A stretch of DNA of 64,000 nucleotides from JAJDUF01 sp965214295 (GCA_965214295.1 OZ243944.1:2294001-2358000); one strand, 5' to 3'. Positions 1 to 8,671 are shown, counted from the stretch's first letter. Numbers and translations: made by a program. The notes: generated from the letters alone by a model not told the origin.

Positions 1-178
1 TCCGCAAGCGGCCATTCTCGGCGTGGGACGGATCGTGCCGCGGCCGGTTGTCGTGGCTGGCGAGATCGCGGTACGGTATATGGTGACCCTGAGCCTGTCC
101 TTCAACCATCGCATTGTGGACGGGGCACCCGCCGCACAATTCCTCCAAGCGCTCAAGCAGGCCATCGAGCAGGAGTGA
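1..178 (+). CDS. 2-oxoacid dehydrogenase E2 acyltransferase, C-terminal end (partial)
   Basis: Translation from base 2 gives 58 residues ending in a TGA at 176-178; the gene begins upstream of the window. The segment contains NHRIVDG, which matches the HRxxDG active-site signature of dihydrolipoamide acyltransferases (usually DHRxxDG), where the His takes part in acyl transfer from lipoyl groups to CoA. The preceding text, with ILGVGRI and a VRYMVTLSLSFNHR strand, is also typical of the catalytic trimer domain. It would belong to a pyruvate, 2-oxoglutarate or branched-chain complex; which one cannot be decided from the C-terminus. E1 and E3 genes would be expected to the left. Confidence 0.85.
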   Translation, partial: PQAAILGVGRIVPRPVVVAGEIAVRYMVTLSLSFNHRIVDGAPAAQFLQALKQAIEQE

Positions 179-223
179 CGTGGGCGAACAGTGCGTCCGC
201 TCACTACTGCGGAGGCAGCTACG

Positions 224-511
224 ATGACAACAGCACCGGGGGCACTAGCACGCAAGGCACGGCCAGATAGGCTGGATGATGCCCTTGACAACGGCATTCA
301 AGCTATTCTGGACGCTGTAAACATGGGTGCTATCAATGCACAGGAGGCTCAATTGCTACTCCAGCATGTGGTGGGTGCTTGGGTCAGCTCGGAGATTGCC
401 GAACTCTTGAGCAACGCATTTGACCCCTCTGGGACATATCGCTGGCCACGGACTAGCCCTCACCCGAAAGGCCAGCGGCCTACTGCTCGTTATCCCGTTG
501 GTTGGCGGTAG
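224..511 (+). CDS. small hypothetical protein
   Basis: A 95-residue protein that I do not recognise. The ATG at 224 is chosen over the GTG at 191 because GGAGG at 211-215 is well spaced from it. The first two thirds are helix-rich (DNGIQAILDAVNMGAINAQE, followed by LLLQHVVGAWV) with no membrane segment; the last 25 residues are basic and proline-rich. Its stop codon TAG overlaps the Shine-Dalgarno-like TAGGAG of the next gene (start 522), so the two are probably co-transcribed. Function unknown. Confidence 0.5.
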   Translation: MTTAPGALARKARPDRLDDALDNGIQAILDAVNMGAINAQEAQLLLQHVVGAWVSSEIAELLSNAFDPSGTYRWPRTSPHPKGQRPTARYPVGWR

Positions 512-521
512 GAGATACCTG

Positions 522-989
522 ATGAACACCGAAAAGGACGAACCGGAGGGCAAGCCGTCGGAACAGGATGAGCTATCGCATCCGGCATCAGAGCAGGAGC
601 CGGCCGCCCCTCAGCCTGTCCCCCCGGAGCTTCTGGAGAAACTTCCTCCGGAAACCCGCCGCGAAGTAGTTCAGTCTCTGACTACCGCAGTCTATTCTGG
701 TCCCGTCCCCAGCCCAATTGCCCAGAAAATCACCTCCGATCACATTACCCAACTTATCACCGCACGGAATCAGGATGCAGCGCGCGAATATACTGACCGC
801 AAAGATACACGACGCTGGACTACGATTCTTATTGGTCTTTGCGTAATCGTCGGAGCAGGGATGGTTGTCTTTCTTGTCATTGCCGGGCAGGTAGACTTGG
901 CGGACCGACTAATAGAACGAGGTATACTGCTTGGAGGTGGGGTCGGGATTGGCTACGGAATCTCGGAATGGCGCCGCCGGAGAGAGTAG
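522..989 (+). CDS. small membrane protein, DUF2335-like architecture
   Basis: A 155-residue protein starting at ATG 522, preceded by TAGGAG at 509-514. The first 60 residues are acidic and Pro/Glu-rich, followed by a short motif (YSGPVPSPIAQKI), a polar helix, and two predicted transmembrane helices at about 104-125 and 133-148. It ends in a basic RRRRE tail. A charged head followed by two C-terminal helices resembles DUF2335-type predicted membrane proteins, but the similarity is loose. It follows the gene ending at 511 directly. No enzymatic motif is seen. Confidence 0.55.
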   Translation: MNTEKDEPEGKPSEQDELSHPASEQEPAAPQPVPPELLEKLPPETRREVVQSLTTAVYSGPVPSPIAQKITSDHITQLITARNQDAAREYTDRKDTRRWTTILIGLCVIVGAGMVVFLVIAGQVDLADRLIERGILLGGGVGIGYGISEWRRRRE

Positions 990-1115
990 GACGCCACCCG
1001 GATCGTGTCCCACGATAGCTCATTTGACCACCGCACTCAGGACGGTCGTGATTGACGTGTATCGGAGTGAGGAGCGGAGCTAATAGCCGACACCACGCCG
1101 GCAGCGGGACCACTG

Positions 1116-2801
1116 GTGGAGTGGCTCAGAGCCGAATCCGAGCGGTGGGTGGCCGAGGGGCTGCTTACCCGTCCTCAGCGCACCGCCCTCGGCGCGCGCT
1201 ACGGCTTCGCCGCCGCTGACGAGCCACCGGAGACGGCGGCCCGTCTCCCCACTATCCCTCTCCCGACGATTGTGCTGGGCGCGGGGCTGGGCCTGCTGGC
1301 GATTGGGCTGCTGCTCGTCGTCGCGGCCAACTGGAGCGTTCTCCCCTACGGGCTGCGGCTAGTCCTGGTCGCCATACCCGGTGCGCTGGCGGCCTACGCC
1401 GCGCCGCGCGTCGAGCGGCCGGGCTGGCGTCACATCGCCAGTCAGTTTGTGGACGCCATCGTGACGGCCAGCTTGCTCGGCTTCGCGGCGGTAATCTCCC
1501 AACACGCCCAGCACTCCGTCCACGACTGGATCGGGTTACTGTTGATCGCCCTCGTGCCAACACTTATCTACCTGGAACTGCGGCGGAGCACTTTCCTGGC
1601 AAGCGCCGGCTGGGTCACCGCAGCCGGCTTGGGCGCCGTGTGGTTGCACGACGAGCTGATCGCCGGGCAATGGGGCAACTTCGGCTTGAACTACTGGGTG
1701 CTCTACGCGATGGGGCTGGCGCTGGCCCTCCGCACGCGCGGCTACTGGACTCCGCTCTTTGCCCTCCTCAGCGGACTGGGACTGGGCACCGGACTGATAA
1801 TCGCTACGAGGGAGTACCCTGGTCCGGTACTCGAAGCGACACTGGTCGGGATAGTAGCGGCGGTCACCGCCATCGGTATCTGCGCCTGGCGTCTTTGGCA
1901 GACGCCGGTTCCCACCTGGCTACTCGCCCAGATATACGTCATAGCCGTCAGCGTAGCCTTGCTCTGGTTCAACCTCTGGGATCGTTTGATTGCCGTCGAG
2001 ACGGAAATCGTCCCGCTCTTGATCTATGAAGGTACATGGTGGGTGACTGCAACGGTGACGGCCATCGTGATGGTCTTCTGGCTGCTGTACCTCCAGCGAC
2101 GCCACGAGGCAGTGGAGCCGCTTTGGTACACGCTGCGGTGGGTCATGCTGCTCTACGCCATCGCTGGCGCCTTTGCCGGAGTCGGACAGGTACGTACCGA
2201 GGCGAGGATTGTCGAGGCCACGGTGCAGCCGCTCGCGGATGCCGGCATCCTTCTCGCCGGATTGCTCACGGTCGCGGTAGCCTGGTACCTCATCAACCGC
2301 GTGCCCCTGCTGCGGACCGGGAATGGCACGGCAAGCCAGCCGCGGCGCTCGTGGCTGCTGACCGCCGGTGCTCCGTTGGCGGCAGGCACCGGCGCTTGGG
2401 TGCTCTGGCTGCCCGTGGCGCGGCTCATCGCCGCCGTCGAGCCGGACGTGCTGGAGGGGCTACTCGTAGCTCTCGCGCAGTGGGGCTTGACCTTCCTGAG
2501 CGCCGTCTGGGTGATGGTCCTGCTCGCCCAGCAGGCGGAGGCGGGGTCGGGGCGCAGCGCCCGTGTCATTTGGGCACTCGTGATCTTCCTGAGCCTGCTG
2601 CTCCTGATCGTCGCCTACATCCAGCAGGATAGTCTCCTCCAGCGCGGGCTGACCTTCCTGAGTGTGGGCGGCGTACTGCTCCTCAGCGCAGTGGGGCGCC
2701 GGTGGCTGCCGTTCGGCCGGCGAGATAGAGACCAGGATGGCTCTCCCTCCGACTCTTCTCCCGCGGCAGCTGGCCGGAGCGCCGCTAACGCAGCAAACTA
2801 A
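1116..2801 (+). CDS. DUF2157 domain multi-pass membrane protein
   Basis: A 561-residue integral membrane protein. The N-terminal 30 residues (WLRAESERWVAEGLLTRPQR...) match the cytoplasmic start of DUF2157 proteins, and the rest contains roughly 14 hydrophobic helices. The start is uncertain: GTG 1116 has only a weak ribosome site, and the frame is open upstream only to a stop at 1068-1070. The next gene, 13 bp downstream, encodes a GDYXXLXY-type protein; DUF2157 and GDYXXLXY genes are commonly adjacent, which supports both calls. The biochemical role of the pair is not established. Confidence 0.75.
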   Translation: MEWLRAESERWVAEGLLTRPQRTALGARYGFAAADEPPETAARLPTIPLPTIVLGAGLGLLAIGLLLVVAANWSVLPYGLRLVLVAIPGALAAYAAPRVERPGWRHIASQFVDAIVTASLLGFAAVISQHAQHSVHDWIGLLLIALVPTLIYLELRRSTFLASAGWVTAAGLGAVWLHDELIAGQWGNFGLNYWVLYAMGLALALRTRGYWTPLFALLSGLGLGTGLIIATREYPGPVLEATLVGIVAAVTAIGICAWRLWQTPVPTWLLAQIYVIAVSVALLWFNLWDRLIAVETEIVPLLIYEGTWWVTATVTAIVMVFWLLYLQRRHEAVEPLWYTLRWVMLLYAIAGAFAGVGQVRTEARIVEATVQPLADAGILLAGLLTVAVAWYLINRVPLLRTGNGTASQPRRSWLLTAGAPLAAGTGAWVLWLPVARLIAAVEPDVLEGLLVALAQWGLTFLSAVWVMVLLAQQAEAGSGRSARVIWALVIFLSLLLLIVAYIQQDSLLQRGLTFLSVGGVLLLSAVGRRWLPFGRRDRDQDGSPSDSSPAAAGRSAANAAN

Positions 2802-2814
2802 GAGGAACGCTCGT

Positions 2815-3252
2815 ATGGCAGAGGCACAGGTGGCACCGGACGCCGGGGCAGCGCCGGCCAACGCGCCAACGGCCGGGTCGTGGCTGCCGGACCGCTGGCA
2901 AATCGTTCCGCTGATCGTCGTTCTCGCCGGTTTCGCCGTCATGGCCGCGCTCGGATACATCGCCGATGCGCGCTGGGAGCAGTACCCCATCGTGACCCTG
3001 GACGCCGTGGCCGTGGACCCGTCAGAGCCGCTGCGCGGCTCCTACGTTGCTCTAGCAGTGGAGCTACCGGCACAATCGGGAGGTACGGAGCTAGTGGAAG
3101 TGCGCTTCTTTGCAGCGGAGGAGGACGCCCGCACGATTGAGGGCGCCCTGCGCCGGCAGAAGGTCAAGCTGGAAGCGCGGCTGGATCCGGACAACCGCTT
3201 GCATCCCCTGGCCGTGATAACGCCGGACGGACGGCGGTTCGACACGCGCTGA
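2815..3252 (+). CDS. GDYXXLXY-type membrane-anchored protein
   Basis: A 145-residue protein starting at ATG 2815 with GAGGAA at 2802-2807 upstream. One transmembrane helix lies at about residues 26-45, followed by an extracytoplasmic domain. The sequence DPSEPLRGSYVAL is a variant of the DPxxPLRGDYVxLxY signature that names the family, with Ser replacing the usual Asp. It follows the DUF2157 gene by 13 bp and probably forms an operon with it. The family is widespread but uncharacterised; a membrane-assembly or envelope role is only a guess. Confidence 0.75.
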   Translation: MAEAQVAPDAGAAPANAPTAGSWLPDRWQIVPLIVVLAGFAVMAALGYIADARWEQYPIVTLDAVAVDPSEPLRGSYVALAVELPAQSGGTELVEVRFFAAEEDARTIEGALRRQKVKLEARLDPDNRLHPLAVITPDGRRFDTR

Positions 3253-3307
3253 CCAGGCGGCAGCCCATGATTCGGCCGGAGCTAAGGCTGTCGGAAGGAG
3301 AGCGACA

Positions 3308-4339
3308 ATGCAAGCGCTCGTCAAGACCGCGCGTGGCCCAGGCCACCTCGAACTCCGGGCCATTCCCAACCCGGTGCCCGGTCGCGGCGAAGTAGTCATC
3401 TCCGTCGCGGGGTGCGGCATCTGCGGGACCGATCTGCACATCGAGGCCGACGAGTACGCCTCGGTGCCCCCGGTCGTCTTGGGCCACGAGACGGCCGGAC
3501 ACGTGGCGGCGGTCGGGGCAGGGGTCCACCAAGTCGGCGTCGGCGACCGGGTAACAACGCAGCCGTTCTTCTCGATCTGTGGCACCTGCGACCGGTGCCG
3601 CGCCGGGCGACCGAATCTCTGCACCCAGCGCCGCTCCATCGGCACACATGTCAACGGGGCCTTTGCCCAGTACGTCAAGGTGCCGGCGCATCGCGTGCTC
3701 CCGCTGCCGGAAAACCTCGACACGCTCGCTGCCGCCATGACGGAACCGGTCGCCTGCTGCGCCCACGGCATTCTCGACTATGCGCCACCCGCCCCCGGCG
3801 ACGTGGCCGTCGTGTCCGGGCCGGGGCCGATGGGGCTGGTCGCGGCCCAGATCGCCCGCGCCGCTGGCGCCGAGGTGGTCCTGCTCGGCACGAGCGACGA
3901 CGAGCGCCGTCTCGCCCTCGGCCGGCAGGTCGGTATCCCGCACGTCCACGACATCACCCGTGACGACGTGGACGGCATCATCGCCGACCTGACTGAGGGG
4001 CAAGGCGCGCCGCTAGTGATCGAGTGCGCGGGTGCCGCGCCCTCCTTTGACCAGTGCGTGCGGCTGGCACAGCCCGGCGGGACGCTGCTGCAAATCGGCC
4101 TCTATGGGCAGTCGGTACAGGTGGACTTGGACGCGGCCATCATCAAGGAGCTACGGCTATTCGGCAGCTTTGGCCAAGTGCCGACGGCGTGGCCACGGGC
4201 GCTCGACTTGATGGCGGCGGGCAAAGTGCAGACTGCCCCGCTGATTACCGCCGTGCTCCCCCTTACGCAGTGGGCAGAGGGGTTTGCCGCAGCGCGGGCC
4301 AAGAGTGAGGGCAAGGTCGTGCTGACCCCAGCGGGGTAG
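3308..4339 (+). CDS. zinc-dependent medium-chain alcohol/polyol dehydrogenase
   Basis: A 343-residue MDR-superfamily dehydrogenase. Catalytic zinc ligands are visible as Cys39 (GCGICGTD) and His60-Glu61 (GHETAG). The structural-zinc lobe has Cys91, Cys94, Cys97 and Cys105. A nucleotide-binding motif occurs as GPGPMG near residue 175. The best resemblance is to the sorbitol, threonine and butanediol dehydrogenase subgroup, so it probably oxidises a secondary alcohol or polyol with NAD. The ATG at 3308 is preceded by GGAAGGAGAG. It stands alone between unrelated genes; substrate unknown. Confidence 0.88.
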   Translation: MQALVKTARGPGHLELRAIPNPVPGRGEVVISVAGCGICGTDLHIEADEYASVPPVVLGHETAGHVAAVGAGVHQVGVGDRVTTQPFFSICGTCDRCRAGRPNLCTQRRSIGTHVNGAFAQYVKVPAHRVLPLPENLDTLAAAMTEPVACCAHGILDYAPPAPGDVAVVSGPGPMGLVAAQIARAAGAEVVLLGTSDDERRLALGRQVGIPHVHDITRDDVDGIIADLTEGQGAPLVIECAGAAPSFDQCVRLAQPGGTLLQIGLYGQSVQVDLDAAIIKELRLFGSFGQVPTAWPRALDLMAAGKVQTAPLITAVLPLTQWAEGFAAARAKSEGKVVLTPAG

Positions 4340-4376
4340 GGGATGCCTCACCCCCTGATAAGGATAAGTTTTTTGC

Positions 4377-4400
4377 GTAGGGGCACGATTTATCGCGCCC
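4377..4400. repeat. GTAG-ended palindrome, partial copy
   Basis: GTAGGGGCACGAT, then TT, then ATCGCGCCC. The copy matches the left half of the GTAGGGGCAC palindromes at 7983 and 49956 with a different apical sequence. One arm pair is imperfect and the terminal CTAC is missing. Confidence 0.6.
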
Positions 4401-4463
4401 AGGTGGTTGTCATTCCGGCGCCGGGCGCGTGGAGGGGCCGGGGGTGAGGGCCGGCCGCTGCGA

Positions 4464-4976
4464 TCATGGTACGCCGCGCTGCCAGAGACCGATGCGCTGC
4501 CTCTGAGCGACGCCTTCAGCGGCGAGCAGGTCGCCGGCGTAACAGGGATTGAGACGGAGCGAGAAGATATACGCCCGCGCGAGGCCGTCGGCGACCAGCT
4601 CCCGATTAACGTGGCGCTCGCCGACGAACAGGTGCCGGAGCAACCGGCCGTATTGATCGGCCTCCTCCTCGCAGCGCTCCATCCGCACCGGCTGTCCGGT
4701 AGTCAAGCGGGCGGTCAGCGCGGTGGCCTCCTGGAACAGCCACTCGCCGCGCTCCGGCGTATCAATCCCGAGCAGCCGCACTCGCGCCTCCGGGCAGCAC
4801 ACATCTACCGTATCTCCGTCAACGACCCGCGTCACCCGCACCGTTGGGGCAGCCGCCTCCGGGGTGCTGGCATCGCCGCCCCCAGGCCGAACGCGCAGGG
4901 TGACAACCACGGTGACGACCACGATAGCAGCCACCATGCTGACGGCCAGGAGCGCATACTCTACGCGACGCAGCAT
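4464..4976 (-). CDS. membrane-anchored thermonuclease (SNase-like) protein
   Basis: A 170-residue protein with an N-terminal signal anchor at about residues 8-28, followed by a staphylococcal-nuclease OB-fold. Recognisable motifs are VVDGDTVDV, RLLGIDTPE (catalytic Arg and Ca-binding Asp region) and DQYGRLLRHLF (second Arg). The family cleaves DNA and RNA with calcium; here the catalytic domain would face outside the membrane. It lies opposite to the flanking genes. The ribosome-binding site is weak. Two adjacent cysteines before the RLLGID strand are unusual. Confidence 0.82.
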   Translation of the reverse strand: MLRRVEYALLAVSMVAAIVVVTVVVTLRVRPGGGDASTPEAAAPTVRVTRVVDGDTVDVCCPEARVRLLGIDTPERGEWLFQEATALTARLTTGQPVRMERCEEEADQYGRLLRHLFVGERHVNRELVADGLARAYIFSLRLNPCYAGDLLAAEGVAQRQRIGLWQRGVP

Positions 4977-5063
4977 GGCGAGAGCATAGCGGACCGGGAA
5001 ACGTTACGGCATCGAGACGACAGCGCCCAGCGCCGGTACACTACTCGCTAGGGGGAGAAGCGT

Positions 5064-6347
5064 ATGAAGGTAGTGGTCGCTGGCAGCGGCGCGCGCGAGC
5101 ACGCAATCGCGTGGAAGGCGAGCCAGAGCAGGCTGGTGTCGGAGCTGATCGCGGCGCCAGGTAACCCTGGTATGGCGCCGCTCGGTCGTACCGTCGCCCA
5201 GGACCCGCTAGACGGAGCGGCTTTTGCTCATTGGGCGCGGGCAGCGGGCGCGGGACTGGTGATCGTCGGAGCGGATGACCCGATCGCCATGGGACTGATT
5301 GACGCTTGCGAGGCGGCAGGCGTGCCGGCGTTCGGTCCAACGGCGGCGGCGGCACAGATCGAGGCGAGCAAAATCTTCGCCAAAGACCTGATGTCCCAGC
5401 ACGGCATTCCGACCGGGCCATACCGGGTCTTCGACCAAGCCGGCGCGGCCCACCGCTATCTCGATGCGCCGGGGCGCGACTATCCCGTCGTCGTGAAGGC
5501 GGACGGCTTGGCGCGCGGGAAAGGGGCAATCGTAGCGGCCGACCGCGCTGAGGCCCATGCGGCGGTGGCAGCGATGCTGGAAGAACGGGTCTTCGGTGCA
5601 GCCGGCGACCGCATCTTGATCGAAGAGTGCCTGGCCGGACCCGAGGCGTCCGTCTTTGCCATCTGCGACGGCGAGCAGGCGTGGCCCTGCGGCGCGGCGC
5701 GGGACCATAAACGTATCGGCGAGGGCGACCGTGGTCCGAATACCGGCGGCATGGGCGCCTACGCACCGACAAAACTCGTACCGCCGGACGTGCTGGAGGA
5801 CGTGCGGCAACGCATTCTGCAGCCCACCGTCGAGGCGCTGGCCGCCGCCGGTCGTCCGTATCGCGGGGTGCTCTATGCCGGCCTGATGTTCACCGCCGAT
5901 GGGCCCCAAGTCATCGAGTTCAACGCCCGTTGGGGCGATCCCGAAGCGCAAGTGCTCCTGCCGCTGCTCAAGAGCGACTTTGTCGAAATCGCCTTGGCCG
6001 CTCTGTCCGGCCGGCTGGACACGGTACCCATCGAGTGGCATGATGGAGCCGCGTGCGGCGTCGCACTGGCCTCGGCGGGCTACCCGGAGGCGGTGCGCGA
6101 CGGCGAGCTGGTCAGCGGGCTGGACACGTGGGGCGACGAGGCGCTGTTGTTCCACGCCGGCACAGCCGTAGACGCGGATGGCGCTCTCCGCACGGCCGGC
6201 GGTCGGGTGTTCACCGTCGTAGGACGCGGGCCAACCCTGGCAGCGGCCCGCGACACAGCCTATCGTAATGTCGAGCGCGTGCAGTTTGCGGGCCGCTACT
6301 ATCGCCGGGACATTGGCGCCCGCGAGATCGCCACCACAGCAACCTAA
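5064..6347 (+). CDS. purD: phosphoribosylamine-glycine ligase (GAR synthetase)
   Basis: A 427-residue ATP-grasp enzyme catalysing the second step of purine synthesis: phosphoribosylamine plus glycine plus ATP gives GAR. The N-terminus has the family start VVAGSGAREHA, the central region has GPNTGGMGAY, and EFNARWGDPE carries the metal-binding Glu/Asn. Full length. The start has GGGGAGAAG upstream. It opens the purine cluster, with purE following after a 208-bp repeat-containing gap. Confidence 0.97.
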   Translation: MKVVVAGSGAREHAIAWKASQSRLVSELIAAPGNPGMAPLGRTVAQDPLDGAAFAHWARAAGAGLVIVGADDPIAMGLIDACEAAGVPAFGPTAAAAQIEASKIFAKDLMSQHGIPTGPYRVFDQAGAAHRYLDAPGRDYPVVVKADGLARGKGAIVAADRAEAHAAVAAMLEERVFGAAGDRILIEECLAGPEASVFAICDGEQAWPCGAARDHKRIGEGDRGPNTGGMGAYAPTKLVPPDVLEDVRQRILQPTVEALAAAGRPYRGVLYAGLMFTADGPQVIEFNARWGDPEAQVLLPLLKSDFVEIALAALSGRLDTVPIEWHDGAACGVALASAGYPEAVRDGELVSGLDTWGDEALLFHAGTAVDADGALRTAGGRVFTVVGRGPTLAAARDTAYRNVERVQFAGRYYRRDIGAREIATTAT

Positions 6348-6416
6348 TGGGAGCCGCTGAACCGGTTGGTCCGCACAGTCCGTTGAGGGGTGAGGCGGTG
6401 TCACTAACCCTACTGC

Positions 6417-6500
6417 GTCATTCCGGCTTCCGCCGGACTCCAGGCGCTTAGGGCAGCAGCCGGCAGACCTACCCTGGATTCCCGCTTGCGCGGGAGTGAC
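6417..6500. repeat. GTCATTCC/GGAGTGAC inverted repeat pair
   Basis: Two small hairpins (TTCCGGC-TTCC-GCCGGA and CCCGC-TTG-CGCGGG) are bounded by GTCATTCC on the left and GGAGTGAC on the right. This is the same repeat family seen at 23745, 31043, 42766, 54624 and 62693. It fills most of the purD-purE gap. Confidence 0.75.
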
Positions 6501-6555
6501 CGGGGACTGTCAACAGCACCAAGTATCACGTACTGCGTCGTGAGGAGGACACGCC

Positions 6556-7014
6556 ATGCCGCAAGTAGCCATTGTGATCGGGAGTACGTCGGACGAGTCG
6601 TATCTGGATGACGCACGCGCGCTGCTCACGGAGTTCGGGGTCGAGTACGAGTTTCGAGTGATATCCGCGCACCGCAACCCCGATGCGACCCACGAGTTTG
6701 CGACTACGGCCCGCGACCGCGGTGTCGAGGTCATCATCGCCGCCGCCGGCATGGCCGCCCACTTGCCGGGCGTGGTCGCCTCCCTGACCACCTTGCCGGT
6801 GATCGGGGTGCCGCTGCCGGGCAGCGAGCTACGCGGCCTCGACTCGCTCTACGCCATTGTGCAAATGCCGGCCGGGGTGCCGGTCGCCTGTATGGCCGTG
6901 GGCAGCCACGGCGCCCGCAACGCCGCCCTGTTCGCGGTCCAGATTCTCTCCCTGCAGGACGAGCGCTTGCGTGACGCTTTCGCCAGCTACAAGGCCGGCC
7001 TCGCGCAGCCGTAG
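6556..7014 (+). CDS. purE: 5-(carboxyamino)imidazole ribonucleotide mutase
   Basis: A 152-residue PurE. The N-terminal GSTSDESY loop, ISAHRNPD and the MPAGVPV segment are family hallmarks. The overall pattern resembles class I enzymes, which convert N5-CAIR to CAIR and normally work with the ATP-dependent PurK; no purK is in the window. GAGGAGG at 6540-6546 precedes the ATG. It lies in the purine cluster between purD and the inserted methyltransferase/RAYT module. Confidence 0.95.
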   Translation: MPQVAIVIGSTSDESYLDDARALLTEFGVEYEFRVISAHRNPDATHEFATTARDRGVEVIIAAAGMAAHLPGVVASLTTLPVIGVPLPGSELRGLDSLYAIVQMPAGVPVACMAVGSHGARNAALFAVQILSLQDERLRDAFASYKAGLAQP

Positions 7015-7109
7015 CTCACAGCGCGGCCGCACGCTGGCACAGCCGTTACAATATGCTGGCTCGTCAGGCGCGAACTGCTGCCAGAAACCTTGGGGGTCGT
7101 GAGCAGGCC

Positions 7110-8036
7110 ATGATGCGATCAGTACCCATGGTTAATCGGGTGCCGCTGATTCCGGCGGCACAACCGAGTGCGCCATTCCAAGCAGATAGCAGGCAGAGCA
7201 GGGTATTTGTGCGCTTGGGACGTATGGACTGCCTGGACTTCCTACGCTCACTCGCTGACGAGTCCGTAGATATCATCGTCACCGATCCGGCCTACAGCGG
7301 CATGAACCAGCACCTGCAGGTCGGTCGTGGCAGGATCATCGGACACTACAAAAGCAAGAGCGCTGCTACGGACGGGAAGTGGTTTCAGGAATTCCACGAC
7401 GATCCCGACACCTACCGGCGCTTTCTGGCGGAGTGTAAGCGTGTCCTCCGCAATGATCGCCATATCTACATCATGTTCGACAGCTACTCGCTGCTCACGC
7501 TCGGCCCGATTGTGCGCGAGGTCTTCGACGTGAAGAACCTCATCACCTGGGATAAGATGGCGATTGGCATGGGTCACTATTTCCGTCGGCGCCACGAATA
7601 CATCATCTTTGCCACAAAGGGATATCGCAAGCTCTCGCGCCGGGACATCCCCGACGTATGGCGCTTCCGACGGATCCACCGCGCCGCCTATCCGACCCAG
7701 AAACCAGTCGAGGTCTTCGCGGCGATGCTGTGCGGCAGTGTCGAGCCTGGCTTTGTGGTATGCGACCCTTTCGTGGGCAGCGGCTCGGCAGCGATTGCTG
7801 CCCTCCAGCAGGGCTGCTCATTCGTCGGCGCGGACGTATCCGAGCGGGCTGTCGCGCTGACGCGGGAGCGGACCGCGACCTACCAGGCCAGTGGGCACGA
7901 TCCACTCCAACGACGGAGCGCCATCGAAAACGAGGGCGATGCAGCGTTTCTCTCGGCCCTCGACCGGGGCGAGCAGGAAGCAGTAGGGGCACGACATGCC
8001 GTGCCCCTACACAAAAGCGCCGAGGATCAGCGTTGA
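7110..8036 (+). CDS. site-specific DNA methyltransferase (orphan, DPAY type)
   Basis: A 308-residue SAM-dependent DNA methyltransferase. The catalytic motif DPAY is at about 59-62, before the SAM-binding motif FVGSGS at about 221-226. This catalytic-first order is the beta-type arrangement used by many N6-adenine and N4-cytosine enzymes. YPTQKP before motif I is also typical. ATG 7110 is preferred, though the frame is open to GTG/ATG codons nearby. No restriction gene is adjacent. The last residues (VGARHAVPL) are encoded by a GTAG palindrome at 7983-8010, so the natural C-terminus has been extended or replaced. Its stop overlaps the TTG start of the RAYT gene. Confidence 0.85.
   Translation: MMRSVPMVNRVPLIPAAQPSAPFQADSRQSRVFVRLGRMDCLDFLRSLADESVDIIVTDPAYSGMNQHLQVGRGRIIGHYKSKSAATDGKWFQEFHDDPDTYRRFLAECKRVLRNDRHIYIMFDSYSLLTLGPIVREVFDVKNLITWDKMAIGMGHYFRRRHEYIIFATKGYRKLSRRDIPDVWRFRRIHRAAYPTQKPVEVFAAMLCGSVEPGFVVCDPFVGSGSAAIAALQQGCSFVGADVSERAVALTRERTATYQASGHDPLQRRSAIENEGDAAFLSALDRGEQEAVGARHAVPLHKSAEDQR
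7983..8010. repeat. REP-like GTAG palindrome
   Basis: A 28-bp palindrome, GTAGGGGCACG then ACATG then CCGTGCCCCTAC, perfect except for one centre position. It lies inside the last codons of the methyltransferase gene and 23 bp before the RAYT start. Confidence 0.85.
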
Positions 8037-8671
8037 GGGGCAATCCAGTCGGAAGCCGCCGATGCTCTCTGCGCTTGCGTAGCTATGATTACTCACAGGA
8101 GGGAGCCTATTTCGTGACCATCTGCACTCGCAAGCGTGCAAGTATGTTTGGCGAGATAGTGGATGGGCAGATACAGTTGAATGCCCTAGGGCAGATTGTG
8201 GCAGCGTGCTGGCAGACAATTCCAGAGCATTTCCAGGACGTGGAGGTGGATGTAAGGGTTATTATGCCAAATCATATGCATGGTATACTGTGGATCACGA
8301 ATCATAGGGGCACGGCATGCCGTGCCCCTACACGCGAGCGATTTGGCAAGCCCACCCCGCAATCGTTACCCACGGTGATCCGATCATTCAAATCCGCTGT
8401 CACCAAACAGTGTAACCTCATGCGCGACACCCCTGGCGCACCTCTATGGCAACGCAGCTACTACGAGCATGTTGTCCGCGACGACGCAGCGCTACATCGC
8501 ATCCGCGACTATATCCGGACCAATCCACAGCGCTGGCATCTGGATCGCGAGAACCCCGAACGCAGTGGTGAAGATGCGTTTGATCACTGGTTAGCGACCT
8601 CCGGGGCACGGCCATCCACCTCAGTTCTGCCGAAGACAGTTGTCCCTACGATAAGGACGGACAGACGATGA
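8033..8671 (+). CDS. REP-associated tyrosine transposase (RAYT)
   Basis: A 212-residue Y1-type HUH transposase. The HUH motif is His81-x-His83 in IMPNHMHGI, and the catalytic tyrosine is Tyr143 or Tyr144 in the RSYYEHVVRD helix, followed by the family-typical RIRDYIRTNP. The TTG at 8033 is the likely start: it overlaps the methyltransferase stop and has GAGGA at 8022-8026. Such enzymes process palindromic single-stranded REP sequences. A REP-like palindrome precedes the gene, and a second is carried inside it, encoding residues of about 90-100 (RGTACRAPT). The final ATGA overlaps purB. The C-terminal 30 residues are low-similarity and may be extension. Confidence 0.88.
   Translation: MRGNPVGSRRCSLRLRSYDYSQEGAYFVTICTRKRASMFGEIVDGQIQLNALGQIVAACWQTIPEHFQDVEVDVRVIMPNHMHGILWITNHRGTACRAPTRERFGKPTPQSLPTVIRSFKSAVTKQCNLMRDTPGAPLWQRSYYEHVVRDDAALHRIRDYIRTNPQRWHLDRENPERSGEDAFDHWLATSGARPSTSVLPKTVVPTIRTDRR
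8304..8331. repeat. REP-like palindrome inside the RAYT gene
   Basis: TAGGGGCACGG then CATG then CCGTGCCCCTA, nearly perfect, with ATAG instead of GTAG at the left end. It is in frame within the transposase coding sequence, between the HUH motif and the tyrosine helix, so the enzyme gene carries its own putative substrate. Confidence 0.85.
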
